A stretch of DNA of 64,000 nt from Phoronis australis (Eukaryota > Phoronida > Phoronidae), in contig NMRA01000092.1 in the NCBI GenBank assembly GCA_002633005.1, forward strand, positions 975,898 through 1,039,897. Reading direction: 5' to 3'. The notes under the pieces were generated by a model. That model searched no databases. It saw only the letters and a list, made by a program, of their open reading frames with translations, and was not told the DNA's origin. Below, one piece after another: positions 12,557-25,300 of this stretch. Position numbers and translations under genes: made by a program. The stretch's first letter is position 1. Every line of letters starts with the position of its first letter.

Positions 12557-15500
12557 CTGGAAGCAACAACAAAACCCATGGATACAAAATTGAAACTTCA
12601 GCAGTTTCCACAATAAGACTCATTGTTCCTAAGAAATCTTTAGACAGCATGGGCAAAAGCAACTAAAGGAGTTATAAAACAGACTACAGGTGGAGCTTCT
12701 AATAACCTAAGTAAATATAAACTACTGCAGCGTACAAGAGCAATGATGACACAAATTCATGGTAAGCTTTTAATCGAAAGTCAATTGAATCAATTCTGCT
12801 CTGTGCAACAAAATTTACAATTAGCGATTAATAAGAGATCAAAAGTTATTAACCTCATAAAGACAACGGAATGGCAAACAATTAGTTGACAACCTACTGT
12901 AGAGTTCAGTAAACTATTATAACCACACGTGAGCAAGGCTACAATTGTTAAAAAGACAAGATAAATTCTTTCAACGTTAGTCGCTTAACAATCTCGTCTA
13001 GTATCCTAAACGCAATATCCACCCTTCTACTTTACAACTGCTGACGACGCCAGAATGTAAGGAAACGACAACTTACGTTGTAGCCATAGACAAAACCATT
13101 TGGAAGCATCATAGGAGGGTTGTTCTCATTGAGAGGATGTCCAGATATATAGCAGATGAGCCGTGATTGGGCACAGTGTGAGTAAGGGAGGGGCTTGGCC
13201 AGCTCGTTGAAGTGTGAACACACAGGGCAATTCTTGTTTTTTGCCTCAGTGTCATCCTTATAACAATGTCTGGTGTGTGTGTGTTAAAGAATGGTGATAA
13301 TTTACTACGCAAACCAACACTATCATGTACCATCTTTATACTCATAATGCACTGAACATGTAGTTTTAACTCTTTCACTGGCAAGAGCACCTTTCGGCAA
13401 CTTACACATTCACTGCAAAACATTTCATGGGAGATAACTACAGTTCAGCAACATTATCAAATGACAGGACAAGAGTTTTACCAAATCCCAAATAAGTCAA
13501 ATTTTCGAATTTTTCCGTTTTTGAAAAAATTTCTGTTGATTGCTCACCTCCAAAATGTCCAACGTCGCTATTTTTTTACTCAAATTCAAAATGATTCTGG
13601 TTAAGGATACGAGTTTGAAATGTCAGACGTGAGTCAAGGCTTGTGGGGGAGTGTATTTCAACAAAAAACACTTCAATGACTGTTGATGTGCATTTCTTCA
13701 CGAGAAATCTCATACTTCACCTGGCAAAAACCTGCTTCCAGGCATGAGGTTACAATTTTACGGTATCATAAAACTACTTATTTGCATTATTAACCTGAAA
13801 GTGGCGGACAAGTGAAATTGCATTTTTTTCAATACTGTTCAACAAAAATTACTTTTCATGAAAATTTACTTTGCTTTTAGCATGGTCTATATGGTGTGGC
13901 TACAACTAAACAACATTTGGTTAATATTTTTAGCATTTGAAACAATGTAGCAAGACTCTGAAAAATAGAAATATGGCAATTTTAGCAATAATTATGTTTG
14001 TCTTAAATTGAAGAATTTTTACCATATCTTCAAAATTTAATTGGCACTGGGAAGTGCAGATCTAAAAAACCTGACTGTGGAACAGTTAAGCAAACTTAAA
14101 TACAGACAAGCTGATTTTTTTCATCACAATGGAAACAAAAGCAATAGCCAGCAATAATCAGTTGACCGAGGCGTGGATTTCGAGAATGACTATTTGATTG
14201 CAACCGAGACATTTAAGGTTGGTGGGAAAAAAACAGTGATCACATGGGACAATGTTGGGCTGTTCTGACTTGCAGTTCAGTCTTGTTGCTGGGATTCAAC
14301 TCACCAAGAGTTGCCCATAACAGGTGTTAAGGGTACCTAGGACCCTAGACAAAATGTCCAAATTTCGCCATATTTACAACATCACATCTCAGAAATGGCT
14401 GACCAGATTCATATGAAACTCTCACATACTCTGCTTTATTCAACATTCTCCAATACGCTATCAGGAATTGTTTTCGAAATGACATTTTTGCTTGAGGGCT
14501 ATCATCGTAGGACTTATATGATTTTCATGAAAAAAAATCAATACAAAATGACAAGAGATTTCATCTCGAACATGAATATATCAAAAGAAATCTGGTCACG
14601 TTGTTGACACCGTTGTTTTGCTATCGATGTACCTTTAGCTGTTGGCTAAATTTCCCCCAAAATACATGGTCACACGACCCAATTAGCAAGAATTATAAAA
14701 AGTAAAACAATCAAATTCTACAGGCTTTCCACATTTGAAAATAATATACGCTCTTATAATTAGTTTAAATTTATACTTTTGTCGATATTTGGCTAAAGAC
14801 ACAGACAAGCCATTAAGGTCCCACATAACCTTAAAGATGTATTTGCACGCTCCTAACTATGCTAATGTCTAACAGGAACTAAACGACAATGCTATTTGAA
14901 CATCATCTATGCTAAACAAAGTGCAGTTGTATTCGTTGACAATTTGTAAATGTAAAAATAAAAAATTCTGCAAATAGGTGACCTTTGAACTAATGATGTA
15001 CCTTGGGGCTCACATAACCTGCATCATGCAGTGTTATTCCCCAACATTGGATACGGTTTAGTGATTTATGGCGGACCACTTTTGACACAAAACTCGTTCG
15101 TGAAAACATTTGGCAATTTTCAACCTACTTCATATTCACATTGTCGCTACATGTTGCGATTTTTACTAATTTGACCAAGCAATCGCAGAGATAAGGAATT
15201 TGTGGGCAAGTTCCACTTTAAGCAGAGTTGAATTACTCCTCCATGCTGAACATGACATACTTAAACAAAGGATACGGTGTTTTAAGTGCCGACAGACCAG
15301 CTTGTAATGTAACTACAAAGATAGAGTCACTGCTCAACTGATGTAGTTTAAAGTTCTCGTATCTGAACTGTTCCACCAGCATTTGCCAGCGATCTGCAGA
15401 CAAGAGTTCCTGTAAGAGACAACAGAGGGCATGTGGTAATACAACTATAGATGAGGAAGATGAACATTTTTTTTAAACACAGAACACTAAAACCAAAATG

Positions 15501-18500
15501 GCGTTTGAACATGAAGGAAGCCTGATGACAATTCAAACAGCAGCCTCGTAAAGCATATCAAGGGCAAGTATTTTTAAATGCAAGTTTTAAAATGCAAACT
15601 TTTCCCCTGTTTGCTAATTATTAAAACAAGGTCTCAAACACATTTTAAGGGACAGATTTGCCTGGCCAGGCAAAGTACACGTCAACCACTTTGTATTTAA
15701 TAAATATGAAGAAGTGGAAAAGTATGACATAAAGTATGAACATAATTCTTCACCTATAAACACAACTAATGGACCTAAATTTGGTACACGAATTCACAAA
15801 CACGGTTGCCACGTTTGTGAGTAAATAAACTGAGTTTGCCTGGACTGTGGGTCACGTTTATTGGGAAAGAAAAGCACTCAGTAAGTCAGTGCAGCAGCCA
15901 TATTGTTTCCAACCACTGACTATGATGTTGTTAATATCTCAGGGACCTCTTTGTCTCCCCCCAAGGGAACCCACCATGTCCCAAAAGTGTATTGGAACCA
16001 AGTTCAGAAAATTACTACATAGGGGGTGTATGGTGCACTATTTGGCTTTTCCATGAAACTTTGTGAAACACATGTAGTAACATACTTGATAATCAGATAC
16101 AGTTGTGTCTGAACAGCAAGCCAGCAGTCCCATCACCTTTTGAACTCTCAGCAGATGGCTGTCATCGGAGGTGGAGAAATGCTTGCGTGCGTGTCTGAAA
16201 ACAAGAGCCACGCCATTTTAACTTCATCATGACCAAACAAAACATGGATAGGAATTAACTATTAAACACCACGTGGCATAGAATCGATCTTCACAAAGGA
16301 CTGATTCCCACATTAATTCTAGTTGTGAATCCCAGATTGGAGTGCCATAACACAAGCATACCTAACCTTATACAGTACAAGCCAAAAGTATTCAGACAAA
16401 ATGACTGCAATTCATCCTTTTCTCTCATATCGAGAATGATCTGTAACTAAGAGGAAAGTAAGAAAGTGGCTAAGCCATTCTGCCCTAATAGTTAATAGAC
16501 TAATTTTGACTGTCAACAGAATTAACCCTCATGACGGGGAAAATGACAGCTTGTTTGACTACTTTGTACACGTTAGTTGTACACCTCAGCAGTCATTTCG
16601 CTTGGACATGGTAAGAAGAAAGGCCTTGCCAGAAATAAAATACACTAGTTTTCACAATAAACTGAGCAACGTCGAAATTTGACTGAGGTTCACTGCACAA
16701 ACTGCGACTTTTCTACTTGAGCATGTTTCAATTCAGGCTAAATGTCCACAGGTGTTGCTCCACGCACTTTGTCGAAATAGTGACAACTTGGTGAGACCCA
16801 ATAACGTCATGTTAAACTCTGACCAATGTATGACAAATGTGAAATTTTATTGTCCAGGCAAATCTTTGAGTAAAACAGCCAAACAATTCTGGCAGAAGTT
16901 TGGCAGAGTCTGACAGTTTTGTCAAAGTTTGTCAAGTCTATTTTGAAACCCAGAGCCCTTCAGAGTCAAAGCAAAGGCTGACATTAAGCAGACAGTACCG
17001 TATTGCCTCAATCCTCTGGTTGTTGCGAATTAGCTCAATAAATTCCTGTTCTCGCAGACTAAACTCCAGCGTACTCTGCAATAACAAAAATAGAACAATA
17101 TTTAAAACCAAACCCAAAGATTTTAAGTCGACAACCTCAAACTTTGATGCATCATGCAACATTAATGTAAAATATGACATGCATCTTTCAGTTTAACCTA
17201 AAATGTGTCCAACTGTAACAATGTATGCCACTTTTGATAGTAAAGTCTGCTTCATATGTTCTAAAAAGTGAACTAATGAGAGACTTTTGGGAAGCCATGA
17301 CAACTGTTGTGAGAATGATGATTTCAACACGGTTTTCTAGGTGGCCAGGTACAACTTCACTATACTCACGCAAAACAAATGGAAAGTATTCGCAACGACA
17401 AAAGTTAGTGCTGATACTTATCACTGCGAAGTGGACTTTTAGACAGTGCAGTGCAACAGTTTGAGCTACAAACTTCTGTTGGGGAGACAAGAGTTCAAAT
17501 ATGGCTACACTTGCAGACCAATGAACGTTGAGCAAAACCACCACCTACTCATCTTTGCTTACCAGTGGATAAGTACAAAAGACTGAATGGTGTGACAACA
17601 CTCTTAATATTTTCATACACGACTGGGAAAGTTGGAATGACAACTGGAGAGCATTCTGTAGAGCTAGTTCCCTGTGTAAAAAGTAAGATCTCACAAGACC
17701 TAGCAAAATCACACGAGTAAAAAGCGAGCATTTCCCGAGGATGCTCAGAAGCTTTACTAGCTTAAGCTAACTAAATACCAGCCACTGACTGACTGGATGG
17801 TGTTGAATTATGGGATAGAATTAATGAATTGAGAGATTAAATTCACTGTTTCCATTCCATAAGCAATCATTTCTTGCTGTGGCTGCAGACTAATGTCTTG
17901 GAAGTTAACAGAACTCTGCCTTGAAGTCTGCTCAACATAACAGACATAACTGGTTCACAAACAACAGCCATTCAAAGCGACACACACACATACACAGACA
18001 GACCTACCTTGAGCCTCCTAAGTTTTGATTTGTTGTCAGCACACCAGGCTAGGCAGGGGGCCGTCTCACCATTGGCTAGTGACTCCTCCACTTGTTTGGA
18101 GACCAAGAACAGATCTATGTTGGTGAGGTCCTTAGATGGGAAAACAGAGACACAGTGAACACTACGACTATATGTAAGAATGATTCAGCATAGAAATGTT
18201 CTGGTTATAGCAGTCCAACCAGACTGCCACTAGATGTCACTGCAATTTTGATGGGAAGTCGTTTACATTTAGGTATTAACTAAAAATATTGCCCATCTTC
18301 AGTGAGGACATGACTTGTGTACTTACAGACAAGAAAAATAATAAATGGCACAACTTCCCCATCAATATTCAAAAGTATGCCTATCTTCATTAAATGCACA
18401 AGTTAACGTTGCCCAGTGTGAGAGGTAATGTTTCATTGTAATGGCAAGACCAGTGGACCGTAACCAATACCAATGCTATATACAATCCAACACAGTACTA

Positions 18501-21500
18501 ACTGTGATATCCGAATGCTGGGCCAACTTGAGCGCTGTCTGGTAATACCCACAACGCAAGAAGTACTCAACCAGCATGCGGTCTAGTCGCTTCTTTTTCC
18601 ACGTGGTTGCCACGGACGATGAGAACTTCTCGTATTCCTTCAAGTGCGCCAGGCGTCGTTTACAAAGACGAGCTGTGTCCAGTTCATCACTGACATTTTC
18701 ATCAGCCTGTGAGCGGGAAAAGATATGGATGAATGTACACAAATAAAAAATTGCCCGTGTATCTTCACAGCACTTACACTAGCTAAGAGCTGAAGGTCCA
18801 CCAGAGAGCTTTTCATCACTCGGTGAATTTATTTATTTATTTATTATTGTGATATTTAAAATGAGGGTGGCCTCTTCAGTGATAGCACTGCTTTCCAAGA
18901 GGGCTGAAATGGATATAAACCAAAAGAAAGGAAGGAACATTCTTGTTCAGTGGGTTAGTACTAACCAAATCAAATTCCCTCGACACCTTTAGAAAACTGC
19001 AAACGGTCTTACCGGTTACATTTTGCTTCTTTTTACCTTCCTCTTACAGCAACGAATCAAATCGTCTGCCATCTTCTACTGTTAGTTTTTGACCTAATGA
19101 CGTCATGTAGTGAACCCAATGCCAGCCAATGAGCCCAGTGAATGCTTTAGTTCAAGAGTTCACCAACAGGTTAAAAAATGCAAATGGCGCAGTGACAAGT
19201 GAAAAGTAAAAAGTCGAATCTTCGAGTGAAAAGGTTCTTTCGAAGGGCTTGATTTAAGTGCACTTTTATATTTGCTGCATTATTTCTTAAGATAAATGTG
19301 TTCACGTGATCGCAATTTCAACGCATGCAGGTTGTTTGACGTGTAAATCGAGTGTGATGTGTATGGCAATTGATTCCACTCTCACTGTGGAGACTTCCAA
19401 CCCTATTTAAGGGTTGGTTTACTGACTACACTTATACCAGTGAGCATGAGACACTGACATCACAAACACTCTCAACATTCACAAGACTTATTTCTATCTG
19501 CGAAACCAGTTTTGTTCCATTACAGGTATACAGTTATAGCAACCATAGTAACCATCTCGCCCGTACTGCATAATGTTAGGGTGGGTATACGGTTTGCACA
19601 TTACCTAGACGACCGTCAATGCATCTTCAGCCTGATTCAACAAGAACACGGAGGGAAAATCACCAGAGCCAAAATGTTGAGCACACTTGTGTTAGATATG
19701 TTGAGAGTGATAGTGTGTGCCTTTAAGAGACATTGATAATTAAATTTGATATCCCATGTCTGAACCACCAAGACACGGGATAAGAACAAATAACTGAAAT
19801 TTTATGCTTAGTCTCATGTGTCTGTATTTTGCAGAATCTGCAAGTTCGTAGTTTTTCGCAGTGGGCTGTTTTCCTGCCTGTTGTTTAAGATTTCTCTCCT
19901 CTGACGAATGTTCAGACGGAAGATCCAGGATTAAATGTATATATGTCTATTAGTATTGATGTATATATGTTTTCTGTGTTTTCACAATCAATGTCACACA
20001 GCTGTAATCAGGGCTTGGAATGACCAATGACAAAAAACGCGGAAACTTTTACGGCCCAAAACATGCGCGCTACCCAGCCTTGAAATAGTCGATGTGAACC
20101 AAAAAAAAAAACGTTACCACCATCAGTAGCATGTGTCTGCATCTTTTTATCTCGTCCATCCACTCCTCCACTCCCACCCCCACACATTTTTGGCTGCAGA
20201 GCCGTAGTATTTGTCACCGCGGTTTACAATCACACGAGACGCCATTGAAAATCCCACCACGCTATCCCAGATGCCCCGGCAATGTTGACAATTTACGTTC
20301 CTCCAAAACATAAAGAGCAACTTTCACTCGCCGCGATAAGAAAGGAATTTGCCGCGGAAATTTTACATCAAATCCGATTTTTTTTACGCGGAAATATAAT
20401 AAAATGCGAGGACAGAACATTTGAAAAAAGCGGAAATCCGCGTTTCCGCAGAAAATTCCAAGCCCTGGCTGTTGTATTGTTTAAATATACAAAAACATGC
20501 GACTTTCAAAGTGTTTGACAAGAGAAGGAATTGGAATGGCCATATCAGGATTTATAAAAATGAAAACGATATTAACATTAAGAAACATATCAATCACTCT
20601 CAGACTGCGACTCACAACTTGCTACATATATTCGATCCTTATGTACGGATGTGAGACATGGACTCTTAATAAATCATTGGAAAGAAAGATCGACACGTTT
20701 GAAATGTGGATATTCAGAAGGATCGGAAGAATAAGCTGGACGCAGAAAACGACAAATGAAGACGTGCGCAAACAACTAGGTGTCAAACCATCTCTTTTGT
20801 CCACCATCCAAAATCGTAAATTGAACTTTTTTGGGCACACGGCAAGACACGACAACACAGAGAAAGACATACTATACTGTCATCAGGAAGTGAAAAGAGC
20901 AAGAGGACGACAACGATTAATGTGGAGAGATGATATCAAGACATGGACAAGATCAACGATGACAGAATGCACCAGACTGGCAAACAACAGAGAGAGATGG
21001 AGGTCCATTTCATGTCGACCTCAAAGGAGATGACACCCGATGATGATGATAGAGCTCTGAGAAGGCTCAAATCCACAGAAACTATTGCAGTGTTGAATAC
21101 CACTTATTTATACGAAAATTTGCTGCCAACATAAAAATTACAGCACGGTAGATTTCAGACATTTAAAGCCATATTAAACCCATGCTTTGTGTCAAACACC
21201 AAGTTTTGATTTAGGTAACTTAATACTACAAATTTGGTATAGTCTCCGTCCTTACTCAGCTGAAGAGTGATGTGTGAGCACAAGAAGGACTGTTTGTTAT
21301 GTCTTCAGAAATAATGAAGTCAGTTCTTTTGAAGCCATAAAATCACCCCCAGCTTGACTACGAAAATATTGCGGACCAATGGTAAGTGGTCTAAATCAAA
21401 ACTTGAAATAAGATACAACAACGGCAGTAATAGCCATGAACTCTGAGCAAAATCATTGACAACCATGACTTGCTTGTGTTATCACATACCTTGCGTTTGA

Positions 21501-21672
21501 GAACAGATAATTTCTCAACAACATTATCCAACCAGGAAGTGACTTGACTGACATCTGTTGAGCTTTTCAAACAATTTTCCAGTTCACTAGCTGCCTTGCA
21601 CACATTTGTCACCTCACGGTCAATGTTTCTCTGAGCAGTTCTAAACTTCTTGTTGAGGATTTCATATGGAAC
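12455..21672 (-). CDS. MAEA: MAEA-type E3 ubiquitin ligase subunit (CTLH/GID complex), exons 2-9; first exon not found
   Basis: Orthologue of macrophage erythroblast attacher, the Gid9/Fyv10-type subunit that pairs with RMND5 in the CTLH E3 ligase. Minus-strand exons are 21672-21490, 18706-18503, 18130-18008, 17075-16999, 16194-16086, 15409-15276, 13269-13077 and 12556-12455: 1125 nt, 374 residues plus stop, with every phase matching. Order: coiled N-terminal region ([14 protein letters not shown]), LisH ([20 protein letters not shown]), CTLH ([29 protein letters not shown]), CRA region, then the degenerate RING ([28 protein letters not shown]). It ends EAEKVYVM, near the human EKVYIM end. 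Human MAEA is about 396 residues; what is missing is the ~20-residue first exon before VPYE, expected above 21672. Confidence 0.95.
13077..13269 (-). CDS. MAEA: MAEA exon 8: RING-like domain
   Basis: 193 nt encoding [18 protein letters not shown], then [19 protein letters not shown] and [18 protein letters not shown]. The Cys/His arrangement is the degenerate RING of Gid9/MAEA. Donor GTAAGT, phase 0. Confidence 0.95.
15276..15409 (-). CDS. MAEA: MAEA exon 7: CRA region
   Basis: 134 nt encoding [20 protein letters not shown] and [13 protein letters not shown], ending in phase 2. Matches the human RWRMLIQQFRYDNY / LQAGLSAIKTP block. Confidence 0.94.
16086..16194 (-). CDS. MAEA: MAEA exon 6
   Basis: 109 nt encoding [20 protein letters not shown], then [16 protein letters not shown]. 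Enters in phase 2 and leaves in phase 0. Human has HARKHFSQ at the same position. Confidence 0.92.
16999..17075 (-). CDS. MAEA: MAEA exon 5: CTLH core
   Basis: 77 nt encoding [16 protein letters not shown] and NNQRIEAIR, ending in phase 2. The LEFxLRxQEFIELI sequence is diagnostic of the CTLH motif in MAEA. Confidence 0.95.
17801..17880. repeat. Dispersed repeat shared with 22285-22365
   Basis: GTTGAATTATGGG(A/C)TAGAATTA followed by CCGTTTCCATTC-type sequence and ATAAG occurs in both places in the same orientation, with indels. Short, non-coding, family unknown. Confidence 0.5.
18008..18130 (-). CDS. MAEA: MAEA exon 4: CTLH start
   Basis: 41 codons, [18 protein letters not shown] through [20 protein letters not shown]. 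The CLAW motif is characteristic of the MAEA family. Donor GTAGGT, phase 0. Confidence 0.95.
18503..18706 (-). CDS. MAEA: MAEA exon 3: LisH motif
   Basis: 68 codons, phase 0 at both ends, covering [12 protein letters not shown] and the LisH helix pair [20 protein letters not shown]. Donor GTTAGT. Confidence 0.95.
19037..19072 (-). CDS. Candidate internal alternative first exon of MAEA
   Basis: Inside MAEA intron 2 an ATG in a good context (AAGATGG) opens 12 codons, [12 protein letters not shown], followed by a GTAAAA donor in phase 0. That is the phase required by exon 3 at 18706, so splicing would give a MAEA lacking the N-terminal segment encoded by exon 2. A full CRE palindrome lies 26 bases upstream. 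No known isoform is recalled that matches it; expression is inferred only. Confidence 0.35.
19098..19130 (-). promoter_or_regulatory. CRE palindrome and CCAAT boxes at a possible internal MAEA promoter
   Basis: TGACGTCA at 19098-19105 is the consensus CREB/ATF site. CCAAT pentamers at 19115-19119 and 19126-19130 (read on the plus strand) lie just upstream for minus-strand transcription. The cluster sits directly before the candidate first exon at 19072. The sites are seen; promoter activity is inferred. Confidence 0.4.
20009..20467. mobile_element. hAT-like non-autonomous element with CAGGGCTTGGAA termini
   Basis: Starts CAGGGCTTGGAATGACCAAT and ends with the complement TTCCAAGCCCTG. It is flanked by GCTGTAAT and GCTGTTGT, an 8-bp near-identical target duplication as expected for hAT elements. 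It is the same sequence as 39601-40099 in the opposite orientation, lies in MAEA intron 2, and has no coding capacity. Confidence 0.8.
20497..21033 (+). pseudogene. C-terminal fragment of a non-LTR retrotransposon reverse-transcriptase protein
   Basis: A 178-residue open frame with the segment found after the RT domain in many LINE proteins: [49 protein letters not shown] and [15 protein letters not shown]. It starts only 30 bp after the hAT-like element at 20467, inside MAEA intron 2 on the opposite strand. The frame is intact but the RT catalytic core is absent, so it is 5'-truncated. The relatively intact frame suggests recent insertion. Confidence 0.85.
21490..21672 (-). CDS. MAEA: MAEA exon 2
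   Basis: 61 codons, phase 0 at both ends, from [10 protein letters not shown] to [10 protein letters not shown]. Acceptor CTTTTTAG and donor GTATGT read on the minus strand. Matches the human exon 2 segment in length and content. Confidence 0.93.
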
Positions 21673-21749
21673 CTAAAAAGAAGCATTTAATACAAACACA
21701 TCAAGCCTGATCAGTGTAAAGCTCACTAACATTATGTGACCTACATGTA

Positions 21750-21870
21750 GACAGGTACTACTGTTCAGTTGACTGCTGAAGACGCAAGTCTCTGGAACCA
21801 GGGGTCATGGGTTTGATTCCAGAGTAGGACCTTTCAGGTCTGCAAGTTTATGGGTCACCTAGGACCTTTT
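21750..21870 (+). repeat. Possible tRNA-derived SINE fragment
   Basis: GGGTTTGATTCCAGAG at 21809-21824 resembles a pol III B box (GGTTCGAATCC), and AGTTGACTGCTGAAGACG upstream could be an eroded A box. No clear ends. Just upstream of MAEA exon 2. Confidence 0.35.
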
Positions 21871-22284
21871 AGTTCACCCAAATGCTATAGTTATTACAAT
21901 TTCTTGAAAACCAATCAAAACTACATTGACCCGTTATTACATTTAAAGTACCCACCGTCAAAAGAAAAAGTATAGAGTAAAACGCCAATCAGGCAGCTGC
22001 CTGAGACTTTAACATGGCCAACACCAAGGGAAGGCAGCACGGGTGACCTGTCAACACACTTGCAAGACAATGATGTTGTTGAACACACCTGAACTTGAAT
22101 TAACCATTCAACACCACACCACTACGTCAAGTGACCAACAAGTAGACCTACTAATGAATTTTTGACGCCCTGCAATCTCCTAACACTTGAAAATTTGAAA
22201 CCAATTTCATAATAGTGAGTGGAATAAATCAAAAGTCGGAAGTTTAATGTTCCCATGGCTACCAGTTATGTGATTGGTTGGATA

Positions 22285-22365
22285 GGTTGAATTATGAATT
22301 ATGGGCTAGAATTAACCGTTTCCATTCTATAAGTGAAGATTTCTCGCCACCTAGTGCTTTGCAAG
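22285..22365. repeat. Dispersed repeat, second copy of 17801-17880
   Basis: Contains TTATGGGCTAGAATTAACCG and TTTCCATTCTATAAG, matching the copy in MAEA intron 4. Confidence 0.5.
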
Positions 22366-22370
22366 TGTCT

Positions 22371-25300
22371 TGGGTCTATCAAACACAACCTTAGTAATGC
22401 TAATCCGACCATTCTGCATACATGCATGACTCAGGATCTACCTGCAGATAGCTAGAGTTTCGAAAGGTGCGCGATATAGTGGTTTTTAAACATTTTGTGT
22501 TTGGTAAGGCTTCATTATAGGTGGCTAAAATAATTGGGAAGCCAAACTTATTACTAGTAAACTCCAACAGTTTACATGATTTACTTTGAGGCCTTCTGTT
22601 TTGAAAAGGTGAAATATAGTTATATTTCAAATTCCTTCAAAGGGTTACGAATGGGGTTTGGTTCTTGAGTCAAAGTTAGGGTTTCATATTTAGTTTTGTG
22701 CTCAAGATCCAAACTTTAGTAAAGCTCCACTATTTCTGAAGTATGAAAGTATGTGACAAAATTGAAGTCAATAGTGCAAGGTGGGTGTGGTTATAACGTA
22801 TTTTCATGTATCTCCAATTAAATATGTTTTCTTACATAAATTGAACTGGTTTTGAATATGAGTACTTAAATGACTTGGAAAATACAATTTGATTTTAACT
22901 TAGACCAAGATAATTTAGACGTCTCAAATGCGGGATTACAGAACTTTAAGTGTCAGTCACTACATTTAGTTTAGACATTCCAGTTGTATTGATTTTGACG
23001 AGAAAAATACAATCTGTTCAAAATAACTGGCCATGCCTGGATTGAAATCGACGAATATAAGTCATGTTCCATAATTCTCAAGCTGTCAATTATGAGAAAT
23101 GCCGTTTACTTGTGACAAATAGGAGTCACTTCATCAAAAGAGGCTGCAAAATTGAGTTTTTATATGCGTGTTCAGCATTACCATTTTTCTCAACTGCCAC
23201 TGAAATGCCCTGGAGGCGCATGTTACATTTGCAAACCAAATCCGTGCTACCCAACTGTCCTGTAAGGGTTTTGTAGGTCTACAGTTCTATGGTACATCCT
23301 TTTGCGCTTTTGAGTTCAAAGAATTTGTTGCAAGCCTAGTTGCCAACGTGAAAGTTGAATCAATCCTATCTAACTGGCACGTGCCATCATATGCAACGTG
23401 AAAAAAAAGAAAATACTCATTGAAAAAATACCCACAACTTTGAACTGCTAAATGATTGTCATCAAAGTTATTAAAGACACAAAAATAGATAACTCTGAGT
23501 GCAAACTCCTTACATTTGTTAGCTCTCCAAAATTTGCAACTGTAATGACTGAAAAATACCCTGTCGCAAAACAATTACGCAAAACGTTTCCCTAGCCGAA
23601 TGACGTATTGATCCATGGAAACAATTCAGTGCAAACTTCACAACAAAAAAAATGTGTGGCTTATGCTGTTTACGTTTACAGTAATTAATTTTCCATGAAA
23701 TGAAAAGCTTCAAAATAATCCAAGTTTCGCTTCCATTATTGGGGGATTCAAGTTTGCTCCCTTAGCACGGAACACATGCCATATGTGGGGAAAATAGGAC
23801 AGCCTCAAAACGACATGTGACCCTGTCATGCATGTCACTAGTCTTACTTCTCCTTTTGAAGCATAAAACAAAGCCAGGATTAGGCTTAAACATTGAGAGA
23901 AAATTGGTTCTTTTGAAAAGTGAATTTGTTGTTGAATAGAATGAGAGTGTGATTCATTATAGACTGACAATTTCAAATCACGCTGTCGCTTAAAGAACAC
24001 GATGTCCGCGGCAACGACTGCAAACATAATATGCTGTCACTCGAAACTGATCTAGTTCCCGCACTTCAAACGCACCTTAGTTTTGAAAATCAATTTCAGA
24101 TAGGTAAATTACGGGTGGGCGCTAGCCTGAGCTGTGGGCACTTAATTGAAAATTGTCGTAAGTTAAGGAGAACACTTAATACAGCACTGGGCCCATCTTC
24201 CAAAAAATTTCAAAGGCAGGGAAGAGGCACATACGTGAGTCGAATGGTTGTGGTAATAAGAAATCAAAATACTGCAATAACAAGAAATGTTATAATACAG
24301 CATTTTTGTGCAACAAACTACACCTACGCACGACTGTGTGGTGTTGTTACCACCTACCCTTTATAGCCGACCGGAATACAGGTATCTTTTTTTTCTAATT
24401 GGCTTATTTCAGCCAGAACAATATTCTTTCCAATTGATTAAAAAATCCGTGACGTTGTCAACTGATGTCTCGGGGAGTAAAAAATTGACAGGGTGTGTAC
24501 GAAGAGAAGAATGAAAAGATTGCTCACAACTTCGTGTCTACTCGTCTTTTGCGATAAAAATAAGAGACGCATGTTGAAACAGGCTGTTACTTGACATCTA
24601 CAAATCATGATCATCTGCTGGGACCTTGACCTTGCACGCAAACAACATGATCGACCAGTGTCGCAGTGCGATGTTATCAGGGATATTGTAATTGGATAAT
24701 CAGGACATCTTACTTGAAAAATTAATATGTTTTTCCACCACAAAGTCTGTTACCGTAAGTTGATCGTTTAAGAATTATTGGAGACATCCCCGTTTCGTGA
24801 CGTTTTATCACGTGTTCTGCCATGGTCCGGAACTTTCTTCTGCGAATCCAAAAATTTGCAAAAGTAGCCAAAAATACTTTTCCATGAAACGCGTTAAAGA
24901 TCGATTCTGCACTGTCATGTTCACACGATATGTTTACAAATACAAGTGGTTGATACTGCTGTTCCGTGTTGTTCTTTTGAACTTGATTTGGCAACAGCCA
25001 AAATAATGGTCAGATCCACACGAGTTGCTTTATATTTACCTGGTATCTGCCGAGAAGTGTAAAAACTCAACTCGCATACATTGGAAATACCAGGTTGCTC
25101 ACTAATATGAGCTGGCCAAAATCTCAGCTCGCATTTTCAAATTTCAGATCATAAATGCAACACATAGCTCATTACGTTGAGCGCTGCTATAGTTTTTGAG
25201 TGACTGGAATTTGATCGGCCAGTGAAACCCAACTTATTCCTAGCAGGAAAGAACAAGACTAAATGGCTGCTCTAGAAGACAGAGATGTCAACCGAGAATG

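Noticed and set aside
17188-17544. 118-codon open frame on the minus strand inside MAEA intron 4
   Set aside because: It lies between verified MAEA exons, has no family resemblance and would disrupt the gene if spliced in.
24438-24994. ATG-led segment MAEHVIKRHETG on the minus strand as first exon of MAEA
   Set aside because: Its donor would leave phase 1, but exon 2 requires phase 0, and the residues do not resemble any MAEA N-terminus.
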